A stretch of DNA of 34,304 nt from Lewinella sp. (GTDB lineage Bacteria > Bacteroidota > Bacteroidia > Chitinophagales > Saprospiraceae): positions 1-34,304 of the forward strand of contig JAPKCQ010000005.1 of assembly GCA_026421165.1 (NCBI GenBank). Reading direction: 5' to 3'. Shown here piece after piece: positions 26,180-34,304 of the stretch. Under the pieces are notes generated by a model. That model had not been told where the DNA came from and made no database searches. It was given only the letters and a program-made list of their open reading frames with translations. The translations under genes and the position numbers were made by a program. Numbering within the stretch: position 1 is the stretch's first letter; the number at the start of each line of letters is the position of its first letter.

Positions 26180-29100
26180 TTACCGCAGTACCGTAACGTC
26201 TCCCCGGTAAACCAGGGTCACATCATCAAGAAATTCCACCTCGACGACGTAAACGAAAACGGCAGGATTAACCGGCTTACCATTCTGTCCCATGCCGTCC
26301 CAAAGCTGAATACCATCCAGGCAATTAGGCTCAAAAGAATCTTCTGAGAATACAACACCACCCCAACGGTCATAAACCTGCACGGAGTTCACGCTGCGCA
26401 CACCCTGGCAGGCGAAGATGCGAAAGTCCTCATTTCTACCGTCACGGTTCGGGCTGAAGACGTTAGGGATGTACACGTTACGGTTGGCATCCACCTCAAC
26501 GAAGATGTCAGCGAAGGCCTGACAGCCATTAGCATTGGTGATCTGGAACCTATGATCGAGGCTCTCAAACGGATAAATTAATGGACTGCGGACAGTATCC
26601 GGACTACGAAGATAGTCGTTAGGTGTCCAAAGGTATTCGTACACATCGCCAGCGGGGCTGATGAGCGGGTTAAGGCGCGTAAGGCTATCACCAAGTTCAA
26701 TCACGATCTCTTCCGGGAGATCAATCAAAATCTGCGGCGGCTGGTTAATACTGAAGGTTTGCTCAGCAGAGCAGCCTACGCTATCAAACACCGTTACTAC
26801 AACCTCCCCGGCAAAAGCCGTACCGGTCTGCCCAACGGGAATCCGAAAACCATCATTATTAACGGAGAAGGTGAAGTCTTGAATACCGTTAGACGTACCT
26901 CCAAAAGCCGTGTCGATCAATACCGGCGTCGTTTCGCCAAAGCAAAGCGGCTCCTCGATAGGCAGTACGCTGAAGATGATGGCTTCAGGCTCGCTGATGA
27001 CGTAAGTTATGCTATCCTGACAGCCCTCCACGTCGGTAACGGTTACGCTGTAGGCGCCAGAGGAAAGATCAGTAGCTACAAATTCACTAGCCGCCGCAAC
27101 ATTTCCAGACCAGGAGAAGGGGCTAGTTGGTAACGTATTATTGTTTATGCTACTGACAAACACGCTGATGCGGCCATTCATATCTCCGGCACAACGAACA
27201 GTTTCGGTTGTCGTAACCGGGTCGACGGACAGCGTAAGCGGATCAGGTTGGCTGATGTTGAAAGTTTGAACCCCGGGAGAACAGCCGTTGGCGTCCATGA
27301 TGTCGACGGTAAGGCCCGTTCCGGCGCTGAGGCCATCGACCATATTATCCGTGTCGGTGGAGACGGACCAATCAAAAGTGTAGTCCGGAGTTCCTCCGGT
27401 GATGTTGACGGTAGCGGCACCGTCAGCCAGACCATTACAACTTACCACACCGGCCACTAATTCGACTTCAAACTCGTCCGGACTGCGTATAGTATCGGTG
27501 AAAGATTCGGTACATACCAGATCGGTGACGCGAACGGTGACCGGCCCGCGGGAGAGTCCCGTTTCCGTCGACATTGTGGCACTAAAGTCGGCGGTTCCGC
27601 TCGTAAAGAGGAAGTCGAAACTACCGACCGTACCATCTTCATATTCTGCGGTGAAGGTTGCAGTTCCGTCCATCGTTGCGTCATCAGGACAGCTTACGGG
27701 AGTGAGTTGCCACTGTCCTGTAATCCGTGGCGGATCAACCAAGATGAAGGTAGTATCGAAAGGTGGCTGACAGCCGTTACCGTCCGTGATGGTAACAGTG
27801 TAGCTCCCGGCCCTCAGGTTTGTGAAGGCGGGATTGGTGGTCGGCGTTCCGAATGGATCAGTAGACCAGACGTAGTTATAAGTTCCGTCCGCATTCGTCG
27901 TACCACCTCTAGGGTTCAGGAAGACGCTACCGTTGGCATCATCCGGACACTGCGGATTATTGACCGTAAAGTCCTGCAGAAGCACCTCTCCCGGGCTGAC
28001 CACCCTGCCGATGGCCTGAGCAACACAACTGTTGGACGTGGTAACCTCCACTAGATAGTTGCCAATGGGAAGGTTATTTCGGGTAGAGTCTGCCCCGGCA
28101 GCTACGGGCGTACCCCTGGTACCGTCGGCGTTCAGCACATACCAAGTGAAAGAAGAGATAGTTTCTCCGGCCGGCGGCGTGGCCACAACCCTGAGCAGGC
28201 CGTCATTATCGCCCGGGCAGGAGATAAAGCTGGTATCAATCACACTCAGTGTGGCGCCCGCCGGAGCGTTGATACGGAAGTTTAACGTATCCATACAACG
28301 GTTACGATCGGTGACAATGAGTACATAGTTCGCATCGGCGCTGAGGCCGTTGAGGGAATTACCAGGAGTGATCGTATCAATCGGGACCTCCAGACTATCG
28401 TTCACGAAGCGGTATTCGTAAGGCATGGTGCCTCCGGAGACTGCGGCACTTACCGTGCCGTCGTTACCTGTAGTACAGCTCTCGTTGGTAATGGTCAGGT
28501 TCTCGTCGATCTCCAGTTCGAGCGGTTGGAACACATCGAAAGTGTCAATGGCTTCACAGCCCAGGGCGGGGTCCTGATCATCGAGAACGACTACGTAGCG
28601 CCCTGCGTCGAGGCCGGTAAATTCGAAGGGAATCGAGTTGTCGATAATGGTTTGAGTCGGTACGATTACAGTTCCAAATTCGTCCTCCAGTCTTACCTCG
28701 TAGGGAAGAATGGGCGCGGCACCAGTAGCGGTTCCGTTGACCCGGATGACACCATTGGCGGCATCAAAACAGGTAATCGGATCCACTTCAGATACTATGG
28801 ACAGCAACTTTTGGGCATCAACTACAAAGTTTGCTGTGTCGCGGCAACCGCTGGCATCTTCGACAATGACTACGTATTCGTCGGGGATAAGGTTATTACG
28901 GGTAGAGAACACGCTGTTGTTGTCAGTCCCTAAAGTAGTGTTCCAAATGAAATCATAGGCCCCCGTTCCTCCATCTGCAGTAACGGTGATACTACCGTCA
29001 GGTGTATTGGTACAGGTTGCGCTACTTACGGCATCCTCCGGGTTATCCGGGCGGACCCGCACGTCGGCAGGTTGGTTAAGGTTTCCTCGGTCGCCGCTCG

Positions 29101-31045
29101 TACAACTTCCGTTAGGAGCCCTGACGACAACCTCGTACTGGCCGGCAGCGAGGCCGGTACGAACATCTCCAGTTTCCGGGCTATCGACCCAAACGAAGGT
29201 ATAGCCAGAGTCGAGCGGAGAAATCACTTGTACCCCATTTTCGAAGATGACGGCGCGCACGGAGCCATCATCAAAACCGTTACAGCTTGGTGGAAAGACG
29301 ACTCCTACGTTAACTCCGATGGCGATACCAGCTTCCACTTCAATGGTATCGATTACGATGGAGCCGTCGGCTGCTTCCACCATTACTGCATACTCCGCAT
29401 CTGGTAGACCGTTGAAATCAACGGAGGCGGGATTTCCTGTACGCGTCTGCTCAGGACCAAACCCGGCTTCGGGTACCGGAGCGATCCGCCGGATGGAGAA
29501 GAGATAGGGGTCGGCCCCACCAAGGGCTTCGGCGGTGATACTACCGTTGTTGAAGCCGTCACAGTTTTCGTTATCGCGGGTGAGGGTTACCAGAAAGGCC
29601 TTATCTGTAACCACTACCGATCCAGGATTAACGATAAGTTCGCCTGTCTCTGACGGTAGGCGGCTGTACTCCGCAGAGGGATCGACGTTGATGAGGGTAC
29701 TACGATCTCCCAAATCACCGATGATGGTGAAACAGATAGAGAAGACCACCTCATCGTTCGGAATAATAGCGCCACTAGTACCGATTTCAGCGTAAACGAT
29801 TCTGATCAGGCCTTCCGCCAGGGTTCCTCCACTACTCACCGGGCCATTGGCAAATACTGGAGATGGCAAGTTGGGGTGAAAGTTGCCGATGTTGTCAAAC
29901 ATAAGTACTGTCTCCTCAAACGCTATCTCGAACTGAAAACCTGAGATGTCAACAAAATTATCAGGTACAACATCCACACATACCTGTTGTCCTGGCAGCC
30001 CACGCTCCTGGCCGAGGTTAAATACCAGCGGAAGCGGACACCCCGTTGAGTGGTTGACATTGACGTTATTCACCAGGCTACACCCCACGCCATCGTCATC
30101 GATGCTAATCCTGTAAACACCTGCAGTAGGCACCTGGTAAGTGACGGGTTCGTTGTGACGAATCTGACTCGCGGGGGTAAGAACGATAGCGCGATCGCCC
30201 GTATTGGCGTTCACAATACTGATGTTATAACCCGTTCCACCACGTAATTCAGGTGCTCCGCCGCGAATCTCGAAGGTGCCAACACAGCCCGTCGGTGAGG
30301 CATCGAGGTTAGATAGGGTGATAGGATTAAGGTAGGCGACGGTGAAAGCCTGGTCGGTCGAGACATTTACACATGAGCCAACGGGACTACCTTCGTAGAC
30401 AGCTTCTCCAGTAGTGGGGCTTACGTCATCAAAAGTGATGGGCGCAAGCGTGAGCACCTGAGGTGTAGGCTCCGCCATGGCGTTAGGGAAAAGACCTGGA
30501 ATGGTAAAGCCACCTACATTATCGTTGGCTACCGTCAGGGTGTAATTACCTGTTTCGTAACCTGTCGGTACGCCAACAGCTAGGTCATCAAAAGGATTGA
30601 GGCCGTTATCAGCCACACACACATCGGCACGGATATCAGTAAGTAGTGGTCCGGTTACCGTCGGCGCGCAATTGTAGAAAGCGTAGCCTACACCAGGGAT
30701 AGTAGCGGTGTTCGGGTCTCCCGAAAGGTCCTGCGAGCCGCCAACCAGGCTAACCGTGAACTGATCATTGGCGCAAAGAAAAATAGTGTCCGGGCGGGCG
30801 GAGTAAGGCCGCACATCCGTCGTCATCAGGTTATCCCCGAAACTAATACTCTCCATCGTGAAACCGGAGAACTGATTGATGTTTCCCGCATCGTTGCAGT
30901 CCATCTTTTCCCACGCCGGACGGGAATCGTCCGTTTTAGGAGCCGTAATGCTGACGGGGCGCTGGGCCAGCAGGCCGAGCGGTGCCAGCAGGCAACCAAT
31001 GAAAAAAAGTAGAAAGAAAGAACGGAGCGTGGAGCCGTGATGCAT
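26180..31045 (-). CDS. 1621-aa T9SS type B adhesin with cohesin-like domain and about 11 SprB-like repeats
   Basis: Signal peptide (FFLLFFIGCLLAPLGLLAQ); units such as CTNTPDGSITVTADGGTGAYDFIWN...NLIPDEYVVIVEDASGC; C-terminal YIPNVFSPNRDGRNEDFRIFAC...SVQVYDRWGGVVFSEDSF...LWDGMGQNGKPVNPAVFVYVVEVEF. Confidence 0.93.
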   Translation of the reverse strand: MHHGSTLRSFFLLFFIGCLLAPLGLLAQRPVSITAPKTDDSRPAWEKMDCNDAGNINQFSGFTMESISFGDNLMTTDVRPYSARPDTIFLCANDQFTVSLVGGSQDLSGDPNTATIPGVGYAFYNCAPTVTGPLLTDIRADVCVADNGLNPFDDLAVGVPTGYETGNYTLTVANDNVGGFTIPGLFPNAMAEPTPQVLTLAPITFDDVSPTTGEAVYEGSPVGSCVNVSTDQAFTVAYLNPITLSNLDASPTGCVGTFEIRGGAPELRGGTGYNISIVNANTGDRAIVLTPASQIRHNEPVTYQVPTAGVYRISIDDDGVGCSLVNNVNVNHSTGCPLPLVFNLGQERGLPGQQVCVDVVPDNFVDISGFQFEIAFEETVLMFDNIGNFHPNLPSPVFANGPVSSGGTLAEGLIRIVYAEIGTSGAIIPNDEVVFSICFTIIGDLGDRSTLINVDPSAEYSRLPSETGELIVNPGSVVVTDKAFLVTLTRDNENCDGFNNGSITAEALGGADPYLFSIRRIAPVPEAGFGPEQTRTGNPASVDFNGLPDAEYAVMVEAADGSIVIDTIEVEAGIAIGVNVGVVFPPSCNGFDDGSVRAVIFENGVQVISPLDSGYTFVWVDSPETGDVRTGLAAGQYEVVVRAPNGSCTSGDRGNLNQPADVRVRPDNPEDAVSSATCTNTPDGSITVTADGGTGAYDFIWNTTLGTDNNSVFSTRNNLIPDEYVVIVEDASGCRDTANFVVDAQKLLSIVSEVDPITCFDAANGVIRVNGTATGAAPILPYEVRLEDEFGTVIVPTQTIIDNSIPFEFTGLDAGRYVVVLDDQDPALGCEAIDTFDVFQPLELEIDENLTITNESCTTGNDGTVSAAVSGGTMPYEYRFVNDSLEVPIDTITPGNSLNGLSADANYVLIVTDRNRCMDTLNFRINAPAGATLSVIDTSFISCPGDNDGLLRVVATPPAGETISSFTWYVLNADGTRGTPVAAGADSTRNNLPIGNYLVEVTTSNSCVAQAIGRVVSPGEVLLQDFTVNNPQCPDDANGSVFLNPRGGTTNADGTYNYVWSTDPFGTPTTNPAFTNLRAGSYTVTITDGNGCQPPFDTTFILVDPPRITGQWQLTPVSCPDDATMDGTATFTAEYEDGTVGSFDFLFTSGTADFSATMSTETGLSRGPVTVRVTDLVCTESFTDTIRSPDEFEVELVAGVVSCNGLADGAATVNITGGTPDYTFDWSVSTDTDNMVDGLSAGTGLTVDIMDANGCSPGVQTFNISQPDPLTLSVDPVTTTETVRCAGDMNGRISVFVSSINNNTLPTSPFSWSGNVAAASEFVATDLSSGAYSVTVTDVEGCQDSITYVISEPEAIIFSVLPIEEPLCFGETTPVLIDTAFGGTSNGIQDFTFSVNNDGFRIPVGQTGTAFAGEVVVTVFDSVGCSAEQTFSINQPPQILIDLPEEIVIELGDSLTRLNPLISPAGDVYEYLWTPNDYLRSPDTVRSPLIYPFESLDHRFQITNANGCQAFADIFVEVDANRNVYIPNVFSPNRDGRNEDFRIFACQGVRSVNSVQVYDRWGGVVFSEDSFEPNCLDGIQLWDGMGQNGKPVNPAVFVYVVEVEFLDDVTLVYRGDVTVLR
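26183..26476 (-). other. T9SS type B sorting domain (CHU_C) of the 1621-aa protein
   Basis: VYIPNVFSPNRDGRNEDFRIF...VQVYDRWGGVVF...WDGMGQNGKPVNPAVFVYVV. Confidence 0.92.
29612..30028 (-). other. Cohesin-like domain inside the 1621-aa adhesin
   Basis: LVFNLGQERGLPGQQVCVDVVPDNFVDISGFQFEIAFEETVLMFDNIGNFHPNLPSPVFANGPVSSGGTLAEGLIRIVYAEIGTSGAIIPNDEVVFSICFTIIGDLGDRSTLINVDPSAEYSRLPSETGELIVNPGSVVV. Confidence 0.75.
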
Positions 31046-31138
31046 ACCGGGACAAATTCAAAGCGAAATGCCTCGTGAGTGAGAGGCAGGGAGACATATT
31101 AACGAATGTGATTTTCCAACAGAAGCCGGAAAAGGCCA

Positions 31139-31146
31139 TAAAGGTA
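31139..31146 (-). promoter_or_regulatory. Near-consensus -7 box (TACCTTTA) for the 1621-aa adhesin
   Basis: Reverse complement of taaaggta, about 95 nt upstream of the ATG at 31045. Confidence 0.3.
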
Positions 31147-31378
31147 CAGTTGAAGGGTTGTAAAACACTAAATGCTCCCCCTTACAAGCAGTATTCGTAG
31201 CACTGAACTGCGTCAACTAGGGTAGCTAATATTTCATAGCCCATAAGAAACGTTGGCCATAGAGTAGAAAGTGCAGAAGAACTTATTAAAAAAAAAATAC
31301 CTGATTTCCAGGCTGCCAGTGTTGTGAAGCTTCCAACTCCAGGATCACTCATCGCCTCTGTAGCAACCAAACAAAAAG

Positions 31379-31409
31379 AAGGTCCGTGACGTTGCACCGT
31401 CCGGACCTT
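31379..31409 (-). terminator. Intrinsic terminator on the minus strand
   Basis: On minus: AAGGTCCG-GACG-gtgcaa-CGTC-a-CGGACCTT then CTTTTTGTTTGG; 12 paired bases with one bulge. Confidence 0.65.
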
Positions 31410-31455
31410 ATAATATGGCTTTATAGCTAATTTGTAATAACTGGAATTTAGGGCG

Positions 31456-31593
31456 ATGAACGCCGAAGTAAAAACATTTGAGGAGGCGGCAGAAAACCAA
31501 CGATCTACAAGCCTCAAAATTAAACACGCTTTTTGGAAAAACCCGGCGGATGAGGTTGCACCTTTTCCGCTTTACAAATCAAAGATAGGGTGA
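31456..31593 (+). CDS. Possible small protein, 45 aa (below the ORF-track cutoff)
   Basis: MNAEVKTFEEAAENQRSTSLKIKHAFWKNPADEVAPFPLYKSKIG*: protein-like composition, no family recognised. Confidence 0.25.
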   Translation: MNAEVKTFEEAAENQRSTSLKIKHAFWKNPADEVAPFPLYKSKIG

Positions 31594-31802
31594 CGCGAGG
31601 GGGTAGCACCACCCCATATTGATGGGGTGGCAGTAAAAAATTAGTATTTTCTTGGGTATTAGTCGGCTTTTTTTAAGCGCTAACTCGGGTACGGGAGAGG
31701 TTTTAAGTGGGGGAGGTAACTCGTCAATCGAATTCTTTTTTACCAAGGTCATTAGGTAAGACTTAATCGCTAGAATAGGCAAACTAAACCCTGACGACAC
31801 TC

Positions 31803-31863
31803 TTGCACCTGTAAGCGAAAAAGCTCACTGGTTGAGTTCCGTCAAGGTGCGAACTTTTTCGCT
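31803..31863. ncRNA. Candidate structured RNA with two interlocked (mutually exclusive) complementary pairs
   Basis: ttgcacct (31803-31810) pairs aggtgcga (31845-31852, one G-U); agcgaaaaag (31814-31823) pairs ctttttcgct (31854-31863, perfect). Order is A-B-A'-B'. Confidence 0.35.
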
Positions 31864-31959
31864 GCATCACAACAGTGCTTGCTCAACGACCTCTCGCCGC
31901 AGCTAAATTATTCTGAAGTGGCTTTGGCAAAAAAGTATTCGGCTGGCGAGTTGAACTGA

Positions 31960-33219
31960 TCACACCTCATCAACCACAAACTCCAGCTTACCGAAGTCTA
32001 CATAAAAGTCAGGGTAACTCTTCCCAACCACCTCGGGATCTTCAATCCGAATCGGATGCAGTAAGGCCAGCGGGGCCAGCGCCATCGCCATTCGGTGATC
32101 GTGGTAGGTGGCAAAGGTCGGGATACCAGCGTTGGAGAAATCCACTTTCCCTTCCTGGCCGAAGTACTGCTGGCCTTCGGTCGCCCCACTCATATGCGCA
32201 GGTATTTTATAGAGCCCGATTCCAAGTTTGCCCAGCTCGGTCTGCATGGCCTTTACCCGGTCGGTTTCCTTGATGAACAGGGTTTGCAAGCCGCTGTATA
32301 GTCCATGAACACCGAGGCCGGCACAGGTAGCCATCAGTGTTTGGGCGATGTCCGGACATTCCACGAAGTCCTGCTCGAAAAGGGGAGGTACAGCAGCACC
32401 AGCAGGTTTCGTAATCCGTAAGCCAGCATCGTTAAAGGTCGTAGTAATCCCGAAGCGTTCGTAAAGCTCGGCGACGACGGAGTCTCCCTGCACGCTTTCC
32501 GCGAAGAGGCCGTCGATTTGTAGATCGGCCTCGCTGGCCAGGGCGGCAATACCGTAAAAATAGCTAGCGGCTGACCAGTCGGCCTCAACGGTAAACGCTT
32601 TCGGACGGTAAGCCTGTGGACCGACGACGATGGTCTGCCCTTCCCAACTACTCGTTACGCCGAAGTTCGCCATCAGCGAGAGGGTCATTTTGATGTAAGG
32701 CACGGAGACGATGTTGCCCTCTAGGCTTAACCGCAGACCCTTAGGTAGCGTTGGAGCGAGCATCAGCAGACTAGAAATGTACTGGCTGCTAGTGTCGGCG
32801 GCGATAGTGAGCGCACTGGTACGATCGAGGGCAGAGTGGCCGATGCGTAGCGGTGGGTAGCCTTCGTTTTCAGTATATTCAATATCGGCTCCGAGTTCGC
32901 GTAGGGCGTCGACCAGGATGCCGATAGGCCGTTCTTTCATCCGTTGACTTCCGGTAAGGACCTGGTGACCGGGCCGGCGACTGAGGAACCCGGTGAGAAA
33001 ACGGAAAGTCGTGCCTGCTGGTCCGGCATCAAGCACTTCTTCTTCGCTGGCGAGCAAGCGTTCTAGGCGGACGGTATCATCGGCAGCAGCGAGCCGGTGA
33101 ATCGGAAAACCACCTTCCGTCAACGCCCGGATGATAAGCGCCCGGTTAGCGATGGACTTGGATCCGGTGAGTTCGATGTGGCCCTTGAGCCGAGTGCCGG
33201 GGTGGCTTAGTTCGTACAT
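31960..33219 (-). CDS. aroA: 3-phosphoshikimate 1-carboxyvinyltransferase (EPSP synthase)
   Basis: ELTGSKSIANRALIIRAL, AGPAGTTFRFLTGFLS, LTGSQRMKERPIGILVDALRELGADI, SSQYISSLLMLAP, FIKETDRVKAMQTEL, TYHDHRMAMALAPLAL. Confidence 0.95.
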   Translation of the reverse strand: MYELSHPGTRLKGHIELTGSKSIANRALIIRALTEGGFPIHRLAAADDTVRLERLLASEEEVLDAGPAGTTFRFLTGFLSRRPGHQVLTGSQRMKERPIGILVDALRELGADIEYTENEGYPPLRIGHSALDRTSALTIAADTSSQYISSLLMLAPTLPKGLRLSLEGNIVSVPYIKMTLSLMANFGVTSSWEGQTIVVGPQAYRPKAFTVEADWSAASYFYGIAALASEADLQIDGLFAESVQGDSVVAELYERFGITTTFNDAGLRITKPAGAAVPPLFEQDFVECPDIAQTLMATCAGLGVHGLYSGLQTLFIKETDRVKAMQTELGKLGIGLYKIPAHMSGATEGQQYFGQEGKVDFSNAGIPTFATYHDHRMAMALAPLALLHPIRIEDPEVVGKSYPDFYVDFGKLEFVVDEV

Positions 33220-33262
33220 ATTTGTATATTGTTGGATGCAGGCCTGAGCCCCTTAACCGCGG

Positions 33263-33270
33263 TAAAGGTA
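33263..33270 (-). promoter_or_regulatory. Near-consensus -7 box (TACCTTTA) for aroA
   Basis: Reverse complement of taaaggta, 44 nt upstream of the aroA ATG. Confidence 0.3.
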
Positions 33271-33387
33271 GCCCAAGCGAACTTCAAACCGTTACCTCAA
33301 CTTACTCGTTAACGACGACGTCCAACCAACCTTTCTTTTTTCTAGAAAGCTTACTTTGCACCTGCGTTAGCGCCCAAACACCCCACT

Positions 33388-33909
33388 ATGCGATTAACAA
33401 AAGCCATCCGTTCCCAAACGGAAAAACTTGGTTTAACCCGAAAATCCACCGATGCTCCTCCCGGAACCCTTGTCCATACCGGCCTCCAGGAGATGGAAGA
33501 GGTACATGTGCACCTCATGCACTACGACGCCGAATCGTTCCATTGTGTAAACGGGCTAGATTCTATTCCCGAAGACAATGCACCGGGAAAAGTGACCTGG
33601 TACGACGCGCGCGGCCTGCACCGGATCGACCTGATTGAAAAACTTGGTAAGGCATACGGCATCACCACCTCTCGATGGAAGACGTAGTAGACGTGCACCA
33701 ACGCCCGAAGATGGAACCCTACAAAGATGGAGTCCTGCTGTGAGTAAAGGCTTTTGCTTTCGAGAGAGAAACCCGTCAATTGAGTGTTAAGCAAGTCTCT
33801 GTCTACCTAACCGACGGAACAGTGCTGACTTTCCAGGAAGACTCAGGCGATAATTTTCGAATCCGTACGTAAACGACTTGAATCCGCTTCAGGCAGCATC
33901 AGAAGTAAG
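33388..33909 (+). pseudogene. corA: Decayed, C-terminally truncated corA (Mg2+/Co2+ transporter) remnant
   Basis: Frame 1: PPGTLVHTGLQEMEEVHVHLMHYDAESF...VTWYDARGLHRIDLIEKLGKAYGI; shifts frame near 33663 to HHLSMEDVVDVHQRPKMEPYKDGVLL-TGA-VKAFAFERETRQLSVKQVSVYLTDGTVLTFQEDSGDNF; shifts again near 33860 to SVRKRLESASGSIRSK; the remainder, including the GMN/TM region, is absent. Confidence 0.88.
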
Positions 33910-34010
33910 TGCTACAATACTTGTTATAATTTCAAATATTAAGAACATACACCGCCAGTCAGCACAAGAAAGTCATTCGCCAAATTATATACCGTCTTCG
34001 TCAGCAAAGC

Positions 34011-34253
34011 ATGCCTAAGCAACAAGTTACCGAGGCCGTCAACTACTCCCAGTGCAACATTTTACACATTGTGCGTAAGATCGAAAATCACGGTGGTAAG
34101 CTGGAAACTTATCGGGTTGATCTACCTCCCAGTAAGCCAGGTCATTTATCAACTCAGCAATTAGCGTTACTTCACCAGACGATTGAACAGCCAGCCGATA
34201 AGGTTGGATTTCCCAACCCCGAAGGCGCAACACCGCTATTTTTTAACGTGTAA
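34011..34253 (+). CDS. Hypothetical small protein, 80 aa
   Basis: MPKQQVTEAVNYSQCNILHIVRKIENHGGKLETYRVDLPPSKPGHLSTQQLALLHQTIEQPADKVGFPNPEGATPLFFNV; plausible composition, no family recognised. Confidence 0.55.
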   Translation: MPKQQVTEAVNYSQCNILHIVRKIENHGGKLETYRVDLPPSKPGHLSTQQLALLHQTIEQPADKVGFPNPEGATPLFFNV

Positions 34254-34304
34254 GTACTCGGACAGAATTAATGTGACATTCTGATCTGGTAGATTTTGAG
34301 TCTG

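Noticed and set aside
31182-31517. Minus-strand 111-aa ORF and 31579..31800 73-aa ORF in the gap
   Set aside because: Composition not convincing; the terminator hairpin lies inside the first one. Other explanations for the gap are listed as findings.
31046-31959. Possible tmRNA, RNase P RNA or tRNA in the gap
   Set aside because: Looked for tmRNA tag/acceptor features, the RNase P GAGGAAAGTCCGGG core and tRNA T-loop GTTCRANNC; none seen on either strand.
31960-33219. aroA AGPAGTTFRFL motif as a glyphosate-tolerance signature
   Set aside because: Variation at these positions is likely ordinary lineage variation; sequence alone does not support a tolerance claim.

Overview
The window looks like ordinary-to-accessory chromosome from a Bacteroidota organism. 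Saprospiria/Lewinella-like is an inference from protein style: type B T9SS cargo, PorP/SprF, SprB repeats and TAnnTTTG-like promoters. Confident genes in order: rho (5'-truncated by the window, with an RG/N/D-rich tandem-repeat N-terminal region); a signal-peptide protein resembling a degenerate methyltransferase; an MBL-fold hydrolase; an EnvC-like coiled-coil/LytM protein; a polysaccharide deacetylase (-); gltX; a 2382-aa HYR/Ig-like T9SS type B cargo followed 5 nt later by porP/sprF; a PaaE-like ferredoxin reductase; a PD40-OmpA (PorE-like) protein; a hypothetical (-); a small membrane protein; iscA-iscU-iscS (-); selO (-); a DJ-1/PfpI-like putative lipoprotein (-); a 1621-aa T9SS type B adhesin with a cohesin-like domain and about 11 SprB-like repeats (-); aroA (-); and a decayed corA remnant spread over two frames with a stop, which the ORF track shows only as a 99-aa ORF. 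Most worth a second look: the 54-bp repeats in the Rho disordered region, the cargo/SprF/PorE-like neighbourhood, homologous inserts inside two adjacent HYR domains, the cohesin-like domain in an adhesin, several unexplained inverted-repeat or mutually exclusive RNA structures in intergenic DNA, and the corA pseudogene. No tRNA, rRNA, CRISPR or IS element was recognised. All domain calls come from reading motifs by eye; no search was run.
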